The notes under the pieces were generated by a model. It did no database searches. It was not told where the DNA came from and worked only from the letters and a program-made list of their open reading frames with translations. Both the position numbers and the translations under genes were made by a program. From a virus, in IMG/VR virus record IMGVR_UViG_3300025072_000031, positions 1-28,411 of that record: a DNA stretch of 28,411 bases; one strand, written 5' to 3'. Shown in pieces: positions 14,561 through 23,900 of this stretch. The number at the start of each line of letters is the position of its first letter. Positions within the stretch are counted from its first letter, which is position 1.

Positions 14561-14893
14561 ATGGGTTCAATTGGAAAAAACAACAGAAATAATTTTTTAT
14601 TTTTTCGTGATAGTACAACATCTATGTTATGCATACCTGCTAATAAAATAGTTTTAGTAGCAAATGAAGGTAACACTGATGTTGCAATATATTATGAAGG
14701 GGATGATGGAGCTGCTGGTAGTTTAAATCTGTTAACAACGTCTACAGAAGAACACAAAGTTATATTAGCCATATCTGAAATTATGGTTAATGGACGGGGT
14801 GTTGTTACTGTTGCTGATGATGTAGCTAATATTTATTGTAGTTCTTCATTAGATCAAGAAAACGCTGTTACTGCATTTACTATTAGCGCTTAA
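14561..14893 (+). CDS. Putative capsid decoration protein, copy 1 of a tandem pair
   Basis: 110 aa, beta-rich. It aligns along most of its length with the next protein: DVAIYYEGDDGAAGSLNL here against NVEYSYIGNDGGIGTFDL there, then a VI-A block, a GxGV block and a shared ending with ISA. Placement right after the capsid gene and the small beta fold suggest a cement or decoration protein on the head surface. It starts after an A-rich leader 27 nt beyond the capsid stop. The exact family is not identified. Confidence 0.65.
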   Translation: MGSIGKNNRNNFLFFRDSTTSMLCIPANKIVLVANEGNTDVAIYYEGDDGAAGSLNLLTTSTEEHKVILAISEIMVNGRGVVTVADDVANIYCSSSLDQENAVTAFTISA

Positions 14894-14919
14894 TGTTTAA
14901 TCTTTAAAAAATAATAATT

Positions 14920-15219
14920 ATGAGAAATGTTTTATATGCGAAAATAAGCGCAACAAACGCTGTCGCATCGCCTGGTGATAACATCAGGTTCGTAAGAGCA
15001 ACCACAGCTACAAATGTAGAATACAGTTACATTGGGAATGATGGTGGTATTGGTACTTTTGACTTAACAGTTACAAGTGGATATGCTGATGTAGTGATTA
15101 AAGCACTTTGTGTTTTAGCTGCTACTGGAACTGGTGTTTGTCACATAGGTGACGAAACTACTAGTTCTTATTTTCATCCCAAAGTTGAGGCAATTGCTGC
15201 TGTAGCTATTAGTGCTTAA
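14920..15219 (+). CDS. Putative capsid decoration protein, copy 2 of a tandem pair
   Basis: 99 aa. Its pattern (YxGxDGxxGxxxL, then TS, VIxA, GxGV, Y and a closing ISA) matches the 110-aa protein just upstream, so the pair arose by tandem duplication and then diverged widely. Copy 1 has a longer N-terminus. Its role is inferred to be the same as that of copy 1. The gene ends just before an 8-bp inverted repeat at 15226-15260. Confidence 0.65.
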   Translation: MRNVLYAKISATNAVASPGDNIRFVRATTATNVEYSYIGNDGGIGTFDLTVTSGYADVVIKALCVLAATGTGVCHIGDETTSSYFHPKVEAIAAVAISA

Positions 15220-15225
15220 TTAATT

Positions 15226-15260
15226 GGTATTTGTAGAAGATATGCCTCTATGCAAATACC
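15226..15260. other. 8-bp inverted repeat between decoration genes
   Basis: GGTATTTG (15226-15233) and CAAATACC (15253-15260) are perfect inverted copies around a 19-nt spacer. No T-tract follows, so it is a weak terminator candidate; it may be an RNA processing or attenuation site. Confidence 0.4.
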
Positions 15261-15289
15261 TTAGTAAATAACTTTAAAAATTTAAAAAA

Positions 15290-15850
15290 ATGGCAATAAA
15301 ATTTGATTTTAACAAACTAAGAACAGCTGTAACGAAATGGACTACAGGTGTTGACACAGCTTTAGGTACATTAGCTGCTGGTGATCAGGCAATATACACG
15401 CCTCACTTGAGACATGCTAGACCTACAGAACATATTACTAATGCTTCAGCTGTAACAAGAACTTTATTAGATGCTGAGTCTGGTACTCTTTTTAGTATAG
15501 ATTTATCTGCTGTAGATAATGATATAGCTATAACACTACCTACTGCTGCTGGTTCTGCTGGTGTATATTATGATTTTTGTTTCATGGTTGATTCTGATGA
15601 TGATGCAGATTTCACGCTTACAACTGGTGCTGCTGGAACTGATATCTATGGTGGTATTACTACACTAGCTGCAAATAGTACTGTGGATGCTTTTGCTGGT
15701 ATTTCCAATATCGTTGTTGATGGAAGTGTTGCACAATCTGCAGAAGGATTAAGACTTTCTGTAATTTGTGATGGGACTAACTGGCATTTAAGTGGTCATA
15801 TAATGACTGCTGTTGGTACAGTTCACCTTGTTGGTGGTGCTGGTGCATAA
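15290..15850 (+). CDS. Putative head decoration / head fibre-like protein, 186 aa
   Basis: After a short N-terminus (MAIKFDFNKLRTAVTKWTTG) the protein has a beta-rich body with alternating Ala, Thr, Val and Asp (LFSIDLSAVDNDIAITLPTA, then DFTLTTGAAGTDIYGGITTL) and a Gly-rich end. It is of a type often seen just after the major capsid gene in marine phages, possibly forming trimeric surface spikes. There are no cysteine clusters or membrane segments. It is followed by a strong hairpin, so it probably ends the capsid transcription block. Confidence 0.6.
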   Translation: MAIKFDFNKLRTAVTKWTTGVDTALGTLAAGDQAIYTPHLRHARPTEHITNASAVTRTLLDAESGTLFSIDLSAVDNDIAITLPTAAGSAGVYYDFCFMVDSDDDADFTLTTGAAGTDIYGGITTLAANSTVDAFAGISNIVVDGSVAQSAEGLRLSVICDGTNWHLSGHIMTAVGTVHLVGGAGA

Positions 15851-15875
15851 TAGTTGTTCTTAAAATTTGAGTTTC

Positions 15876-15895
15876 GGGGGAGCTTCGGTTCCCCC
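15876..15895 (+). terminator. Hairpin with UUCG tetraloop ending the capsid block
   Basis: GGGGGAGC pairs with GGTTCCCCC-type sequence around TTCG, an 8-bp stem with one G-U pair and the very stable C(UUCG)G loop. No T-tract follows on either strand, so it may stabilise the capsid mRNA 3' end rather than terminate. It lies 8 nt before the next promoter box. Confidence 0.55.
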
Positions 15896-15903
15896 AAAAT
15901 TCT

Positions 15904-15911
15904 TATCTTTG
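15904..15911 (+). promoter_or_regulatory. TATCTTTG promoter, probably giving a leaderless mRNA
   Basis: TATCTTTG matches TAnnTTTG. The ATG at 15916 is only 4 nt beyond it, about where transcription would begin, so the first mRNA would have almost no leader. Confidence 0.55.
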
Positions 15912-15915
15912 TAAA

Positions 15916-16125
15916 ATGGGAAACTTTATAGATTTTTTAAAAGATTTATCAGGAGATCCTGATTATACAAAGAAACAAGTTGAAAAGTATGAGAAGTCTA
16001 GGAAAGAACGTTTTATTATCGGTGGACAATCTGGATTTAAATGGAAAACAGAATCTGCTAATAAAACATGGATAGAAAACGGAAAAGTAGTAAAAGAAAA
16101 AAAGGGTAAAGCAATACCTAAATAA
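15916..16125 (+). CDS. Small basic hypothetical protein, 69 aa
   Basis: MGNFIDFLKDLSGDPDYTKK leads into a lysine-rich helix and a strand pair (FIIGGQSGFKWK). The C-terminus is basic (KVVKEKKGKAIPK). No family is recognised. It is the first gene after the TATCTTTG box at 15904-15911, and its own AT-rich spacer leads to the next gene's conserved leader. A virion role is inferred from position only. Confidence 0.6.
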   Translation: MGNFIDFLKDLSGDPDYTKKQVEKYEKSRKERFIIGGQSGFKWKTESANKTWIENGKVVKEKKGKAIPK

Positions 16126-16127
16126 AA

Positions 16128-16147
16128 GGGAGTATTAACTAAAATTA
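16128..16147 (+). repeat. Leader element shared with 11861-11880
   Basis: GGGAGTATTAAYTAAAATTA occurs here just before the ATG at 16154 and at 11861-11880 just before the ATG at 11887, differing at one base. The genes that follow are unrelated, so the identity lies in the leader itself. It may be a shared regulatory or translation-start element. Confidence 0.5.
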
Positions 16148-16153
16148 AATAAG

Positions 16154-16903
16154 ATGAAACATGTAGTTTTAATCAAAGCAAACAAACCTGAAAAGTTTAA
16201 TTACTGTAAGTTCGGTAATTATAAAGATGTTCGGGGAAAAAATGTAGAACTTATTGATATTAATGATAATAAAGTTTCTGGATGGGAAATGTTCCAGCCA
16301 GTAGTATCATTAGATATTAATGAAACTTATGATAAAAGAGTTTATGAATTTCTACAAGACCATCCTTTAATAAAAGGAAACTTTATAATTGAAGATTTAA
16401 GAGATAATGAGCAAAAGCAAGCAGAGATCGCTTTAAAAAGTGCTGAAGCTATTACCACTGCCTCTTCATTAAGTGATAAAGAAATGAGTGATGTATCTAT
16501 TTTATTAGGACTTAATCCTAATTTAGATAGTTTAATGTTAAAAGCAAATATTATTCAATTTGCTAATAACTCTTCAGAGAAGTTTTTATCCTTATTAAAT
16601 GATATGGATAAAGAACATAGAATATTTTTAAAGAAAGCATTAGAAAAGGGCGTGCTATCTAAACCTAATGGTGTTTGGAAACACGGAACTCTCAATGTTG
16701 GTTTAACTGATGATCAAGCAATTGTTTGGCTAAAAGATAATGCTGATGTATATGCATTACTTAAACATCAATTAAGAACTGGCAAAATAGAGAAAGTTGA
16801 AGAAATAATTGAAGAGGTTCCTGTAGTAAGTGAAACTATAGAACCAAGTTCAATATCTTCTTCAACAATGAAAGAATTAGAAAAGGATATAGAAAATAAA
16901 TAA
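16154..16903 (+). CDS. Hypothetical protein between capsid and connector genes, 249 aa
   Basis: The first 90 residues are mixed alpha/beta (KHVVLIKANKPEKFNYCKFG) and may resemble the small beta domain of virion adaptor proteins. Residues 95-190 are helical with MLKANIIQFANNSSEKFLSL and EHRIFLKKALEKGVL. The tail is acidic and Ser-rich (EEIIEEVPVVSETIEP). It is not assignable to a named family. Its TAA overlaps the next ATG (TAATG), so it is translated with the connector gene that follows. It may be an assembly factor rather than a structural part. Confidence 0.65.
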   Translation: MKHVVLIKANKPEKFNYCKFGNYKDVRGKNVELIDINDNKVSGWEMFQPVVSLDINETYDKRVYEFLQDHPLIKGNFIIEDLRDNEQKQAEIALKSAEAITTASSLSDKEMSDVSILLGLNPNLDSLMLKANIIQFANNSSEKFLSLLNDMDKEHRIFLKKALEKGVLSKPNGVWKHGTLNVGLTDDQAIVWLKDNADVYALLKHQLRTGKIEKVEEIIEEVPVVSETIEPSSISSSTMKELEKDIENK

Positions 16904-17535
16904 TGACATTAGGCGCAGCAAGAAACTTATTAGATATTTTAGTAGATAAGGCAAACAATCCTTATTTTACAGTTGCTGAAAAAGATGAGTTTTTGCAATT
17001 AGCTATATCAGATTTTATAGAAAAGTATTATACAGTATATGATATTAATGAACAATCAAGAGCTGCTCTTAAGGGGCTTGTAACCTTTAAGGAACTTCCT
17101 TCTGGTAATGATACTATAAGTTTACCTGATGGTCATATTTATTCATTATCACTTTCAGTAGAATATTGGCATCCTAATAGAATGGCTCAGGGTTCAGCTG
17201 GTAGAAATAAAGAATTTAGTTTAGCAAAACAGGTTTCTGTTGCCCAATTTAGACATCAGGCCGATCCATTTAATAAACATAGTTATGATGATCCTGTTTA
17301 TACATATATAGCTAGTGCGGGTGGAAACAAGCAAATTCATATTTTACCTTCTGATAGTATACAAAATAAATTATTGTATTATATACAAAGGCCCACGCTT
17401 GCTGAAGTGTTTACTTCTAGTAATCCTATGATAGAGGAATTGTATCAGAATGAAATTGTTCAAGTTGCAGCAAGAAAGATGCTTGCAAATATTGAAAGCT
17501 CTAATTATGAAGTACAAAGTCAAGAAGCAGAATAA
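16903..17535 (+). CDS. Putative head-tail connector / ring protein, 210 aa
   Basis: The N-terminus MTLGAARNLLDILVDKANNP and the following helix (FTVAEKDEFLQLAISDFIEK) resemble gp4/gp6-type adaptor proteins that bind under the portal. The middle is a beta sandwich-like stretch (DTISLPDGHIYSLSLSVEYW), and the C-terminal helix ends PMIEELYQNEIVQVAARKML. This layout is common for the crAss-like ring proteins. It is coupled to the upstream gene by TAATG and followed by a terminator and a promoter, so it ends its unit. Confidence 0.6.
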   Translation: MTLGAARNLLDILVDKANNPYFTVAEKDEFLQLAISDFIEKYYTVYDINEQSRAALKGLVTFKELPSGNDTISLPDGHIYSLSLSVEYWHPNRMAQGSAGRNKEFSLAKQVSVAQFRHQADPFNKHSYDDPVYTYIASAGGNKQIHILPSDSIQNKLLYYIQRPTLAEVFTSSNPMIEELYQNEIVQVAARKMLANIESSNYEVQSQEAE

Positions 17536-17573
17536 GTTGATGTATAAGATACTCTTTTGCTCCCTGCTGCAAG

Positions 17574-17611
17574 AATAGGTTGATACTAGAAATAGTTGAT
17601 GCCTATTTTTG
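17574..17611 (+). terminator. Rho-independent terminator
   Basis: AATAGG (17574-17579) pairs with CCTATT (17602-17607), followed by T5 (17606-17610). The loop is long (22 nt). Three TTGAT(G/A) copies lie in and before it, of unknown meaning. Confidence 0.5.
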
Positions 17612-17639
17612 TTTTATACACTAAAATTAACTAATTTTG
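17609..17639 (+). promoter_or_regulatory. Promoter with TTG and TAATTTTG boxes
   Basis: TTG (17609-17611) is separated by 20 nt from TAATTTTG (17632-17639), matching the Bacteroidota -33/-7 arrangement. The ATG at 17659 follows after a 19-nt A-rich leader. This is the best matching promoter of the window. Confidence 0.65.
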
Positions 17640-17658
17640 TAAAAAGTAAAAATTTCTT

Positions 17659-18951
17659 ATGGCAACCTTAAATGAAATAGCTTATAATATTAAAAATCTT
17701 GCTTATGGGGGTAACGCACCAAAAGAAGTAAATATTAGTATAAAACAAATAAAACATTGGATTCATTATCATAGAGCAAAGCTTATAGCCGATAATATTG
17801 ATAAAGGTATAATGTCTAATCATGTATTATGGCAAGAATTAAAACTTGATATTCATAATTATAATAATCCATCTGTAAGATTGTATGATCGTATGTGGGA
17901 CATATATTGGAGTGAATTTAATCAGACAGGGTCTCCTGTTAGCGCTCCAACTACTGCTGATTTAGAGCCCAAATCTGGGCAAACACCCTATGATATAGAT
18001 TTTTTAAAAAATTTACCTAAAACCACTGATGGAGATTTTAGTGGTTATTGGATAACTGGACCAAATACTATGAGTGGGATAAATGATAGCGATAGATTAA
18101 TGGGTAAAGAGAATAGAAATCAATATGGATTAACAACTCCTTCTTCTCAACTAAGAGGAGATTTTAGAAATGTAGGATCTTCAGAATTTATTATTCCAGA
18201 ATTATTAATGTTAAAAAATCATGGTTCTATAAAAGATGTTTCTTTACGAAGAATGGTATATCATAGGGATGATCGTAATTATGGTGATATGGAACCTGAT
18301 ATAGATAATCAAAATGGACCACAACATGATTTTATACATCTTCCTATGAAAACTATTGATGAGTCTTCTTATTCAGATTTTAATAGATTTTCTAGTTCTA
18401 ATAAGCCTCATGCCATTTTAAAAAGAACTAATACAACACAAAGATCAAGATTTACTGCTACTTTTGCAGGTGCTGGCGTAAATACTTGGATGGATGATAG
18501 TTATATGGATGGATTTAATAATGGAAATGGTTATCTTGAAGCAAGTATTATTTCTGGTACTCTTGTATTAGGTTTAAATGGATTACAAGTTTCCCCTAGT
18601 TATTTTCTGGATAATGATATTCCTCCAGCAAATAAAATAAGATGGGCATATGATGGAAATCTTAGGGCTATTTTGTCTAATCCTACAGAAGGTACATCTT
18701 TTCGTAGATATGATTCTTCAACCGCAATTGCTCCAATTTTAGAAAAAAATTCATTACATTTTAATAGGCATGCTGCAAGTTGGGATGATGATAAATCTCC
18801 TTATCCTATACCTACAGAATATATAAAAGATTTAATTGATAGAGTTATAGCTACAGAAGTTTCAATATCAACAAAAGTAATATCAGATGAATTAAGAGAT
18901 AATGTAGATACAACAAAAGTAATGCAATATGGGGCTAAGGTACAAGGATAA
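17659..18951 (+). CDS. Putative ring/adaptor protein of the tail base, 430 aa
   Basis: The N-terminus LNEIAYNIKNLAYGGNAPKE, followed by ISIKQIKHWIHYHRAKLIAD, is a pattern I know from Bacteroidota phage head-tail adaptor (gp4-like) proteins. The middle, about 90-390, is a long loop-rich, beta-type region with many Asn, Asp and Ser (DRLMGKENRNQYGL) that is larger than a simple adaptor needs. The C-terminus is helical (YIKDLIDRVIATEVSISTKV). In the crAss-like virion such proteins stack below the portal. It overlaps the next gene by 23 nt. Confidence 0.6.
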   Translation: MATLNEIAYNIKNLAYGGNAPKEVNISIKQIKHWIHYHRAKLIADNIDKGIMSNHVLWQELKLDIHNYNNPSVRLYDRMWDIYWSEFNQTGSPVSAPTTADLEPKSGQTPYDIDFLKNLPKTTDGDFSGYWITGPNTMSGINDSDRLMGKENRNQYGLTTPSSQLRGDFRNVGSSEFIIPELLMLKNHGSIKDVSLRRMVYHRDDRNYGDMEPDIDNQNGPQHDFIHLPMKTIDESSYSDFNRFSSSNKPHAILKRTNTTQRSRFTATFAGAGVNTWMDDSYMDGFNNGNGYLEASIISGTLVLGLNGLQVSPSYFLDNDIPPANKIRWAYDGNLRAILSNPTEGTSFRRYDSSTAIAPILEKNSLHFNRHAASWDDDKSPYPIPTEYIKDLIDRVIATEVSISTKVISDELRDNVDTTKVMQYGAKVQG

Positions 18952-19321
18952 ATATGTCTTAGTAAAAGAAATTTATAGAAGTATTAAAGATAACTTTTAT
19001 AAAAAAATAAGTTATTCTTTATTTTATAATATTGTAAAAAAATATTTTGAAATAATGATTAGAGATTTAGTTGATAGAAATAGAGAATTTTCTATACCTA
19101 ATCAGATGGGATATGTTTATCTAGACGAAAAGCCTCACAAAAGAGCTTTTCATATTAGAACAGATATAATTGCATCTAAAATTAAAGGAAGGTTAGTTCA
19201 ATATAAGGTTCCTATATTAGATGACTTTTATAAAAAAATAGTTTGGATGAGGCCAAACAAATATAAAAATTGTAAAATGTTACCTTTAGGGTATTCTAAA
19301 AAAATAATAAATAAAAATTAA
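18929..19321 (+). CDS. HU/IHF-like candidate within the tail genes, 130 aa
   Basis: A very basic protein with many Lys, Arg and Tyr. Its core (YSLFYNIVKKYFEIMIRDLV, then EFSIPNQMGYVYL and KRAFHIRTD) resembles the helix-helix-beta layout of HU/IHF-type proteins that crAss-like phages carry in the middle of their tail genes. The match is by layout and genome position, not by clear signature residues; the typical proline-tipped arm is not evident. It starts 23 nt inside the previous gene, which suggests translational coupling. Confidence 0.45.
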   Translation: MGLRYKDKYVLVKEIYRSIKDNFYKKISYSLFYNIVKKYFEIMIRDLVDRNREFSIPNQMGYVYLDEKPHKRAFHIRTDIIASKIKGRLVQYKVPILDDFYKKIVWMRPNKYKNCKMLPLGYSKKIINKN

Positions 19322-19326
19322 AAATT

Positions 19327-19788
19327 ATGGCAGATACGGATATTAATGCAGCCTCGCTCACAGTAACAATAACAGAAGCATTATCTGTGGGACATGATGT
19401 AACAGCAGATGCTAGAGATTTTGCGCAAACTATGACACATACATTTGCTTCTATCGCTAATGTTTCTAAACGTGTTTTAAAACTTGAAAATACAAACTTA
19501 ACAAAAGTGGCTACATTTAGTACTGGAGAGGAAGTAGGAACTTTTAAAAGAGCTTCAGTAAAATATATTAGAGTAACTAATTTAGATGGAACAGATGCAT
19601 TACAAGTTGGTTTAGATGATGAAGCTTCTGATGCTGCTTATACTTCACTTGCTCCAGCTTCTAGTATAATGTATACAGGAGTAGTGTGTGAAGGGGGTAA
19701 TGGGGGTACAACATTAGATAATGCAACATCATTAAAAGTAAAAGGAGTTGCTGGGCATCAATTAGAAGTGTTCATTGCTTCTGTATAA
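19327..19788 (+). CDS. Small beta-rich virion protein, 153 aa
   Basis: The sequence alternates short strands and Ala/Thr/Asp-rich turns (LTVTITEALSVGHDVTADAR, then YIRVTNLDGTDALQVGLDDE) and ends with HQLEVFIASV. This resembles small decoration or tail proteins of marine phages and, in style, the 110/99-aa proteins after the capsid gene, but there is no clear sequence identity. It begins 5 nt after the upstream stop. The role is inferred. Confidence 0.6.
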   Translation: MADTDINAASLTVTITEALSVGHDVTADARDFAQTMTHTFASIANVSKRVLKLENTNLTKVATFSTGEEVGTFKRASVKYIRVTNLDGTDALQVGLDDEASDAAYTSLAPASSIMYTGVVCEGGNGGTTLDNATSLKVKGVAGHQLEVFIASV

Positions 19789-19798
19789 AATATAAATT

Positions 19799-20899
19799 AT
19801 GCATACACATATAGATAGGGTATTTACTACAGTTAGCAGAAATCTTGGATTACAAGATTTTTCTAAGTATGTAGATAATTGGATTGAATGGGCTTATGAA
19901 GCCGAAAGATATATTGGGAGTGTAGACACTTTTGTTCAAAAAGAATCCACTTATACATCTTCTGGTGCAAAAGCATCAGGTACAATTATATTTACAGCAA
20001 TTCCAACATCTGGAGATTATATAGAACTTAATGGTGTTAGACTTTATTTTAAAGAGGCAGGTACAAATATTGGAGATGTTAATTCTCCAAATGAGTTATA
20101 TATAAAATCTACTTTAGCTAATACATTGGCTTATAATGCAGGAAAGTATGGTTTAATTCAAGCTTTAACAGGGTATAAAAATGTTACTACTATGACTAAT
20201 AGGCTTATGGATTCTGCTATATTTAATTATCCTGAAGCTTTAAATGTTGCAGATTATTCTGTAGATACTACTACTTTGACTGTAACATCAAAAGAAATAG
20301 GAGAACAGGGTAATGATTATACGCTTGCTACAGATAATGCAAATGCTGTTGTTAGTGGGCTAACATTAACAGGAGGAAAAGGAATATATAAAAATCAGCA
20401 AATAAGATTACCAGATAATATGGTAAAATTATTAGGAGTGAGAGTTGGCACTGATGATAGTACTTATCAGCATCAAGAATTTAGAAAAACGTCTGCTGTA
20501 CATAGAGGTAGGGTTGGGAAAACTGTTGATGATTCAGAGCAAAAAGCCTCTAGATATTATGTAGATGGCAATAGATTGAATATTACACATGATGATTTAG
20601 ATGAAATTACTATAGTATATCTTGCTTACCCTACAGATATGCGTGGATGGCCTATGATAAAAGATGGTCATGAAACTGCTGTTGCTCAATATATAATGTG
20701 GCAACAAAAACTTATTAAGTATTATAATGGAGAGCTCCCTCAATATATTACAAAAGATTTAGAAAAAAGATGGTATTTTTTATGTGGTAAAGTAAGGGGT
20801 GATGATGGTATGCCTACATCAGAAGAGTTAAAACAAGTTGGAAATATGTGGAATACTCTTATACCTTTAAAAAATAATCACGGTCTAATAAACTTCTAA
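19799..20899 (+). CDS. Putative tail connector with an inserted beta domain, 366 aa
   Basis: Residues 1-50 form a helical connector start (DRVFTTVSRNLGLQDFSKYV, then WIEWAYEAERYIG). Residues 55-195 look like an independent beta domain found in several phage virion proteins: SGTIIFTAIPTSGDYIELNG, VRLYFKEAGTNIGD, then TTTLTVTSKEIGEQGNDYTL and SGLTLTGGKG. The connector body resumes at IRLPDNMVKLLGVRVG, with ITIVYLAYPTDMRGWPMIKD and a C-terminal helix. The insertion within a conserved connector is the notable feature. It precedes the muzzle-type gene by 1 nt. Confidence 0.6.
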   Translation: MHTHIDRVFTTVSRNLGLQDFSKYVDNWIEWAYEAERYIGSVDTFVQKESTYTSSGAKASGTIIFTAIPTSGDYIELNGVRLYFKEAGTNIGDVNSPNELYIKSTLANTLAYNAGKYGLIQALTGYKNVTTMTNRLMDSAIFNYPEALNVADYSVDTTTLTVTSKEIGEQGNDYTLATDNANAVVSGLTLTGGKGIYKNQQIRLPDNMVKLLGVRVGTDDSTYQHQEFRKTSAVHRGRVGKTVDDSEQKASRYYVDGNRLNITHDDLDEITIVYLAYPTDMRGWPMIKDGHETAVAQYIMWQQKLIKYYNGELPQYITKDLEKRWYFLCGKVRGDDGMPTSEELKQVGNMWNTLIPLKNNHGLINF

Positions 20900-20900
20900 A

Positions 20901-23900
20901 ATGCCACAAAAACCTACAAAAAGTAAAGCTCAGGGATTTACGCATGGACTGGTTAGTGATGCCGATCCTAGATTCCAAATTAAAGGAAGTTATTCTGATG
21001 CAATGAATATTAGATTAACTAATGATACAGGTAATACTTTTACAGTTGAAAATATAAATGGTAATACTTTATTTGTAGATTTATATGCTCTTAGTTATCA
21101 AAATAAAGAAGATGTATACAATGCTTCAACAGCTGGATTGCTTGGAACAAGAACAGATATAGCTGGAGGTTCAGCCCCAGCCCCCACTGATTATTTTTCA
21201 GAAATATATTGGGATCCAAGTAATACAGATTCTAATGGAAATCCAGTTGGGCCACTTTATCCGAGTCCATTAGCCACTCCTCCAGTTGTTAATGGTGATG
21301 GCGTATTTCCCTTTCATGATTATAATGCAGATTCATTAGAATATAAATCAAGTGTTGTAGGATATACATCTTTTGGTAATGAATTAATATTAATTATTGT
21401 AAATGAGAGTTCTTTTATAAGGAAAGCTACTAGTCCTTTTTACCAAGCTGATCCAAATGGATCAACTAATAGAACTATATTTTTAAGAATAGTTTTTGAT
21501 AATAATATGAATGTAGTAAAAGTAGAAGATTTAGCTGTATGTTATTCTCATCAAGATGATCATTATCCTAATCTTGGTATGAAAATAGATGCGCCTGTAC
21601 GAGTTGAGGCTATGATTGAAAATGAATGTATTACTAGAATATATTGGACAGATAATATAAATCCATTAAGAACTTTAAATGTAGCCCAAGAAGGGAAAAA
21701 TCAATTAAATCCTACTTCTTTAGATATTACTCCGTTAATGAATCCCTCTCAACCTGTTTTAGATATGACTATTAACGGATCATTACCTGTGGGAGTTTAT
21801 CAATATACATATAAATATGTTTCTGCAAATGGAGGAGAAACAACATTTTCTCCTTTAAGTAATCTATATCATGTATCTGATCAATCATTCTCTAATTCGC
21901 AAACATATGGAGGTGGGCCTAAAGGAGAATTAGGTACTCAAGGTTTTAGATTAAATATAGATGATTTAGATCAATCTTTTACTTATATAGAATTATATGC
22001 TTTAATGTATGAAGATTTAAATTTTCCTCCTAGAATTGCTTTAATAGATAGAAAAAGACTCACTGGATTAGTTCAAACATCTTTCACTCATATTTCTTGG
22101 AATAACGAAATAGAGAATGGATTAGAAGAAATACTAATTGAATCTAATACTTGGGATATATGTAAAGATATTGCAATAAAAGATAATATATTATTTGCGG
22201 CTAATCTTAGACAGAAAAAGAATTGGATTTCAGAAAAGGAATGGAATGTTAAAGTTTTAAGATATAATATAGAAGATGGTGGTATAGGAGCAGCTGCAGC
22301 TGCATTTGAAGATGGTATTTTAACTACTAATGATCCAGAAGTAAAGCATTATGAAGGTGATGGATCTGGTGGTTTCCAAATTCCAGAAATTGCGTCAGTT
22401 TCACAACCCTGTACAGGACATCTGCATAGTAATAAAGAACATCGTCCTGCTTGGGCTACATTTATAGATCTTCAAAGAGATGGTTCTGCCGCTGCTTTAA
22501 CTGGTGCTATTAAAAAAAGAGAAGAATATAGATTTTTAAGAGATGGAGTAACATTAGGAGGAGAAAGTTGGGATTATGAAGAAAATGAATTAGGTGGATG
22601 TCGTGTAACTTTTGGATTAGAAGAAAAAGTTGCAGATGTTACTACAAATGACGGGAACAAACCTTATGTTTCTAGTGTAAATAATGGAGCAGAAGAATTT
22701 CAAACTGATAATGTTTGGGGAGTGCCACAAGTTACAGGTAATAATACAGACAATACAAATACTACATTCCATACATCAATGTCTATAGCTGGAAGTATGG
22801 ATCCTCATAATGCAGGTAATAAAAGAGGTTATCAAAGAGGTGAAATATATAGATTTGGAGTTCAAATCTATGATTTAAATGGAGCTCCAGGAAATGTATT
22901 GTGGATTGGAGATATACAGATGCCAGAAATGTATGATGTATTAAGACAATTAGATCCTACTAATAGTGGGTATAATCCTTTGGCTGCTACAGTAAATGCA
23001 CAAACATGGATTGGAGCTTTAAGCGAAGAAAATGTTTTTGTGTCTCTTGGTAAGGCTGTAGATCATAGATTATCATATCTATATGGACATACAATACCTC
23101 CAGTGGATGTAAATTGGTTTACTGGCAGAACTGCAGATTCATCTACAAGGGCTGATGCTTATTTAGATGCTAATGGAGAGCTACAAGATTTTGGTCATAA
23201 TATTGCAAATAGATTAAATCCTGTTACATTTGATACAGCCTCTGGAGGAAACTTAAATGCAAAATGGTTTCCATGGTGGGATAGATCTACTTCTCCTGCA
23301 TCGGCTGGATTAGCAAATTCTGATGATAAACATTATTTATTCGATTTATATGTAAATTTTGAATTTATAATACCAGATACAATAATGAAAAAGATGTCTG
23401 GATTTAGAGTGGTAAGAGCAGAAAGAACAGAAAATGATAGAAGAATTATTCAGCAAGGTATTTTAAATCAAACAATGATGTATGGAAGGGCTTCAAGTGG
23501 TCTTGATAGCGGATATGATTTAGATTTTTGTTGGTCTGTAAAAGATAATGAAAGCTTAGATGATGATCCAGTATTTACTAATGATTATCTTGTTTCTGGC
23601 CCCTCTGTTCCAGTACAGCCAGAATACGATACATATTTAAATGGTTATATGGGATTAGCTGAAAATAATCATTTAGCCTGGTATGTTGGAGGAGTAGGAG
23701 ATGGAACATTAACATCTGGTGATACTGCTGGGATGATATATGCTCATCCAGAAAATGAAGATGGTAGAGTAAGAGTTGGCCATAGTACTTCTCCTCCTCA
23801 TGTAAGTGCTGTACCATGGCCTTATAGAGTTGGTAATACTCCTGCAGGTAATGATGCTTTAGGAGAACATCCAGGACCAGGAGCATTAGGTAAATTTCAG

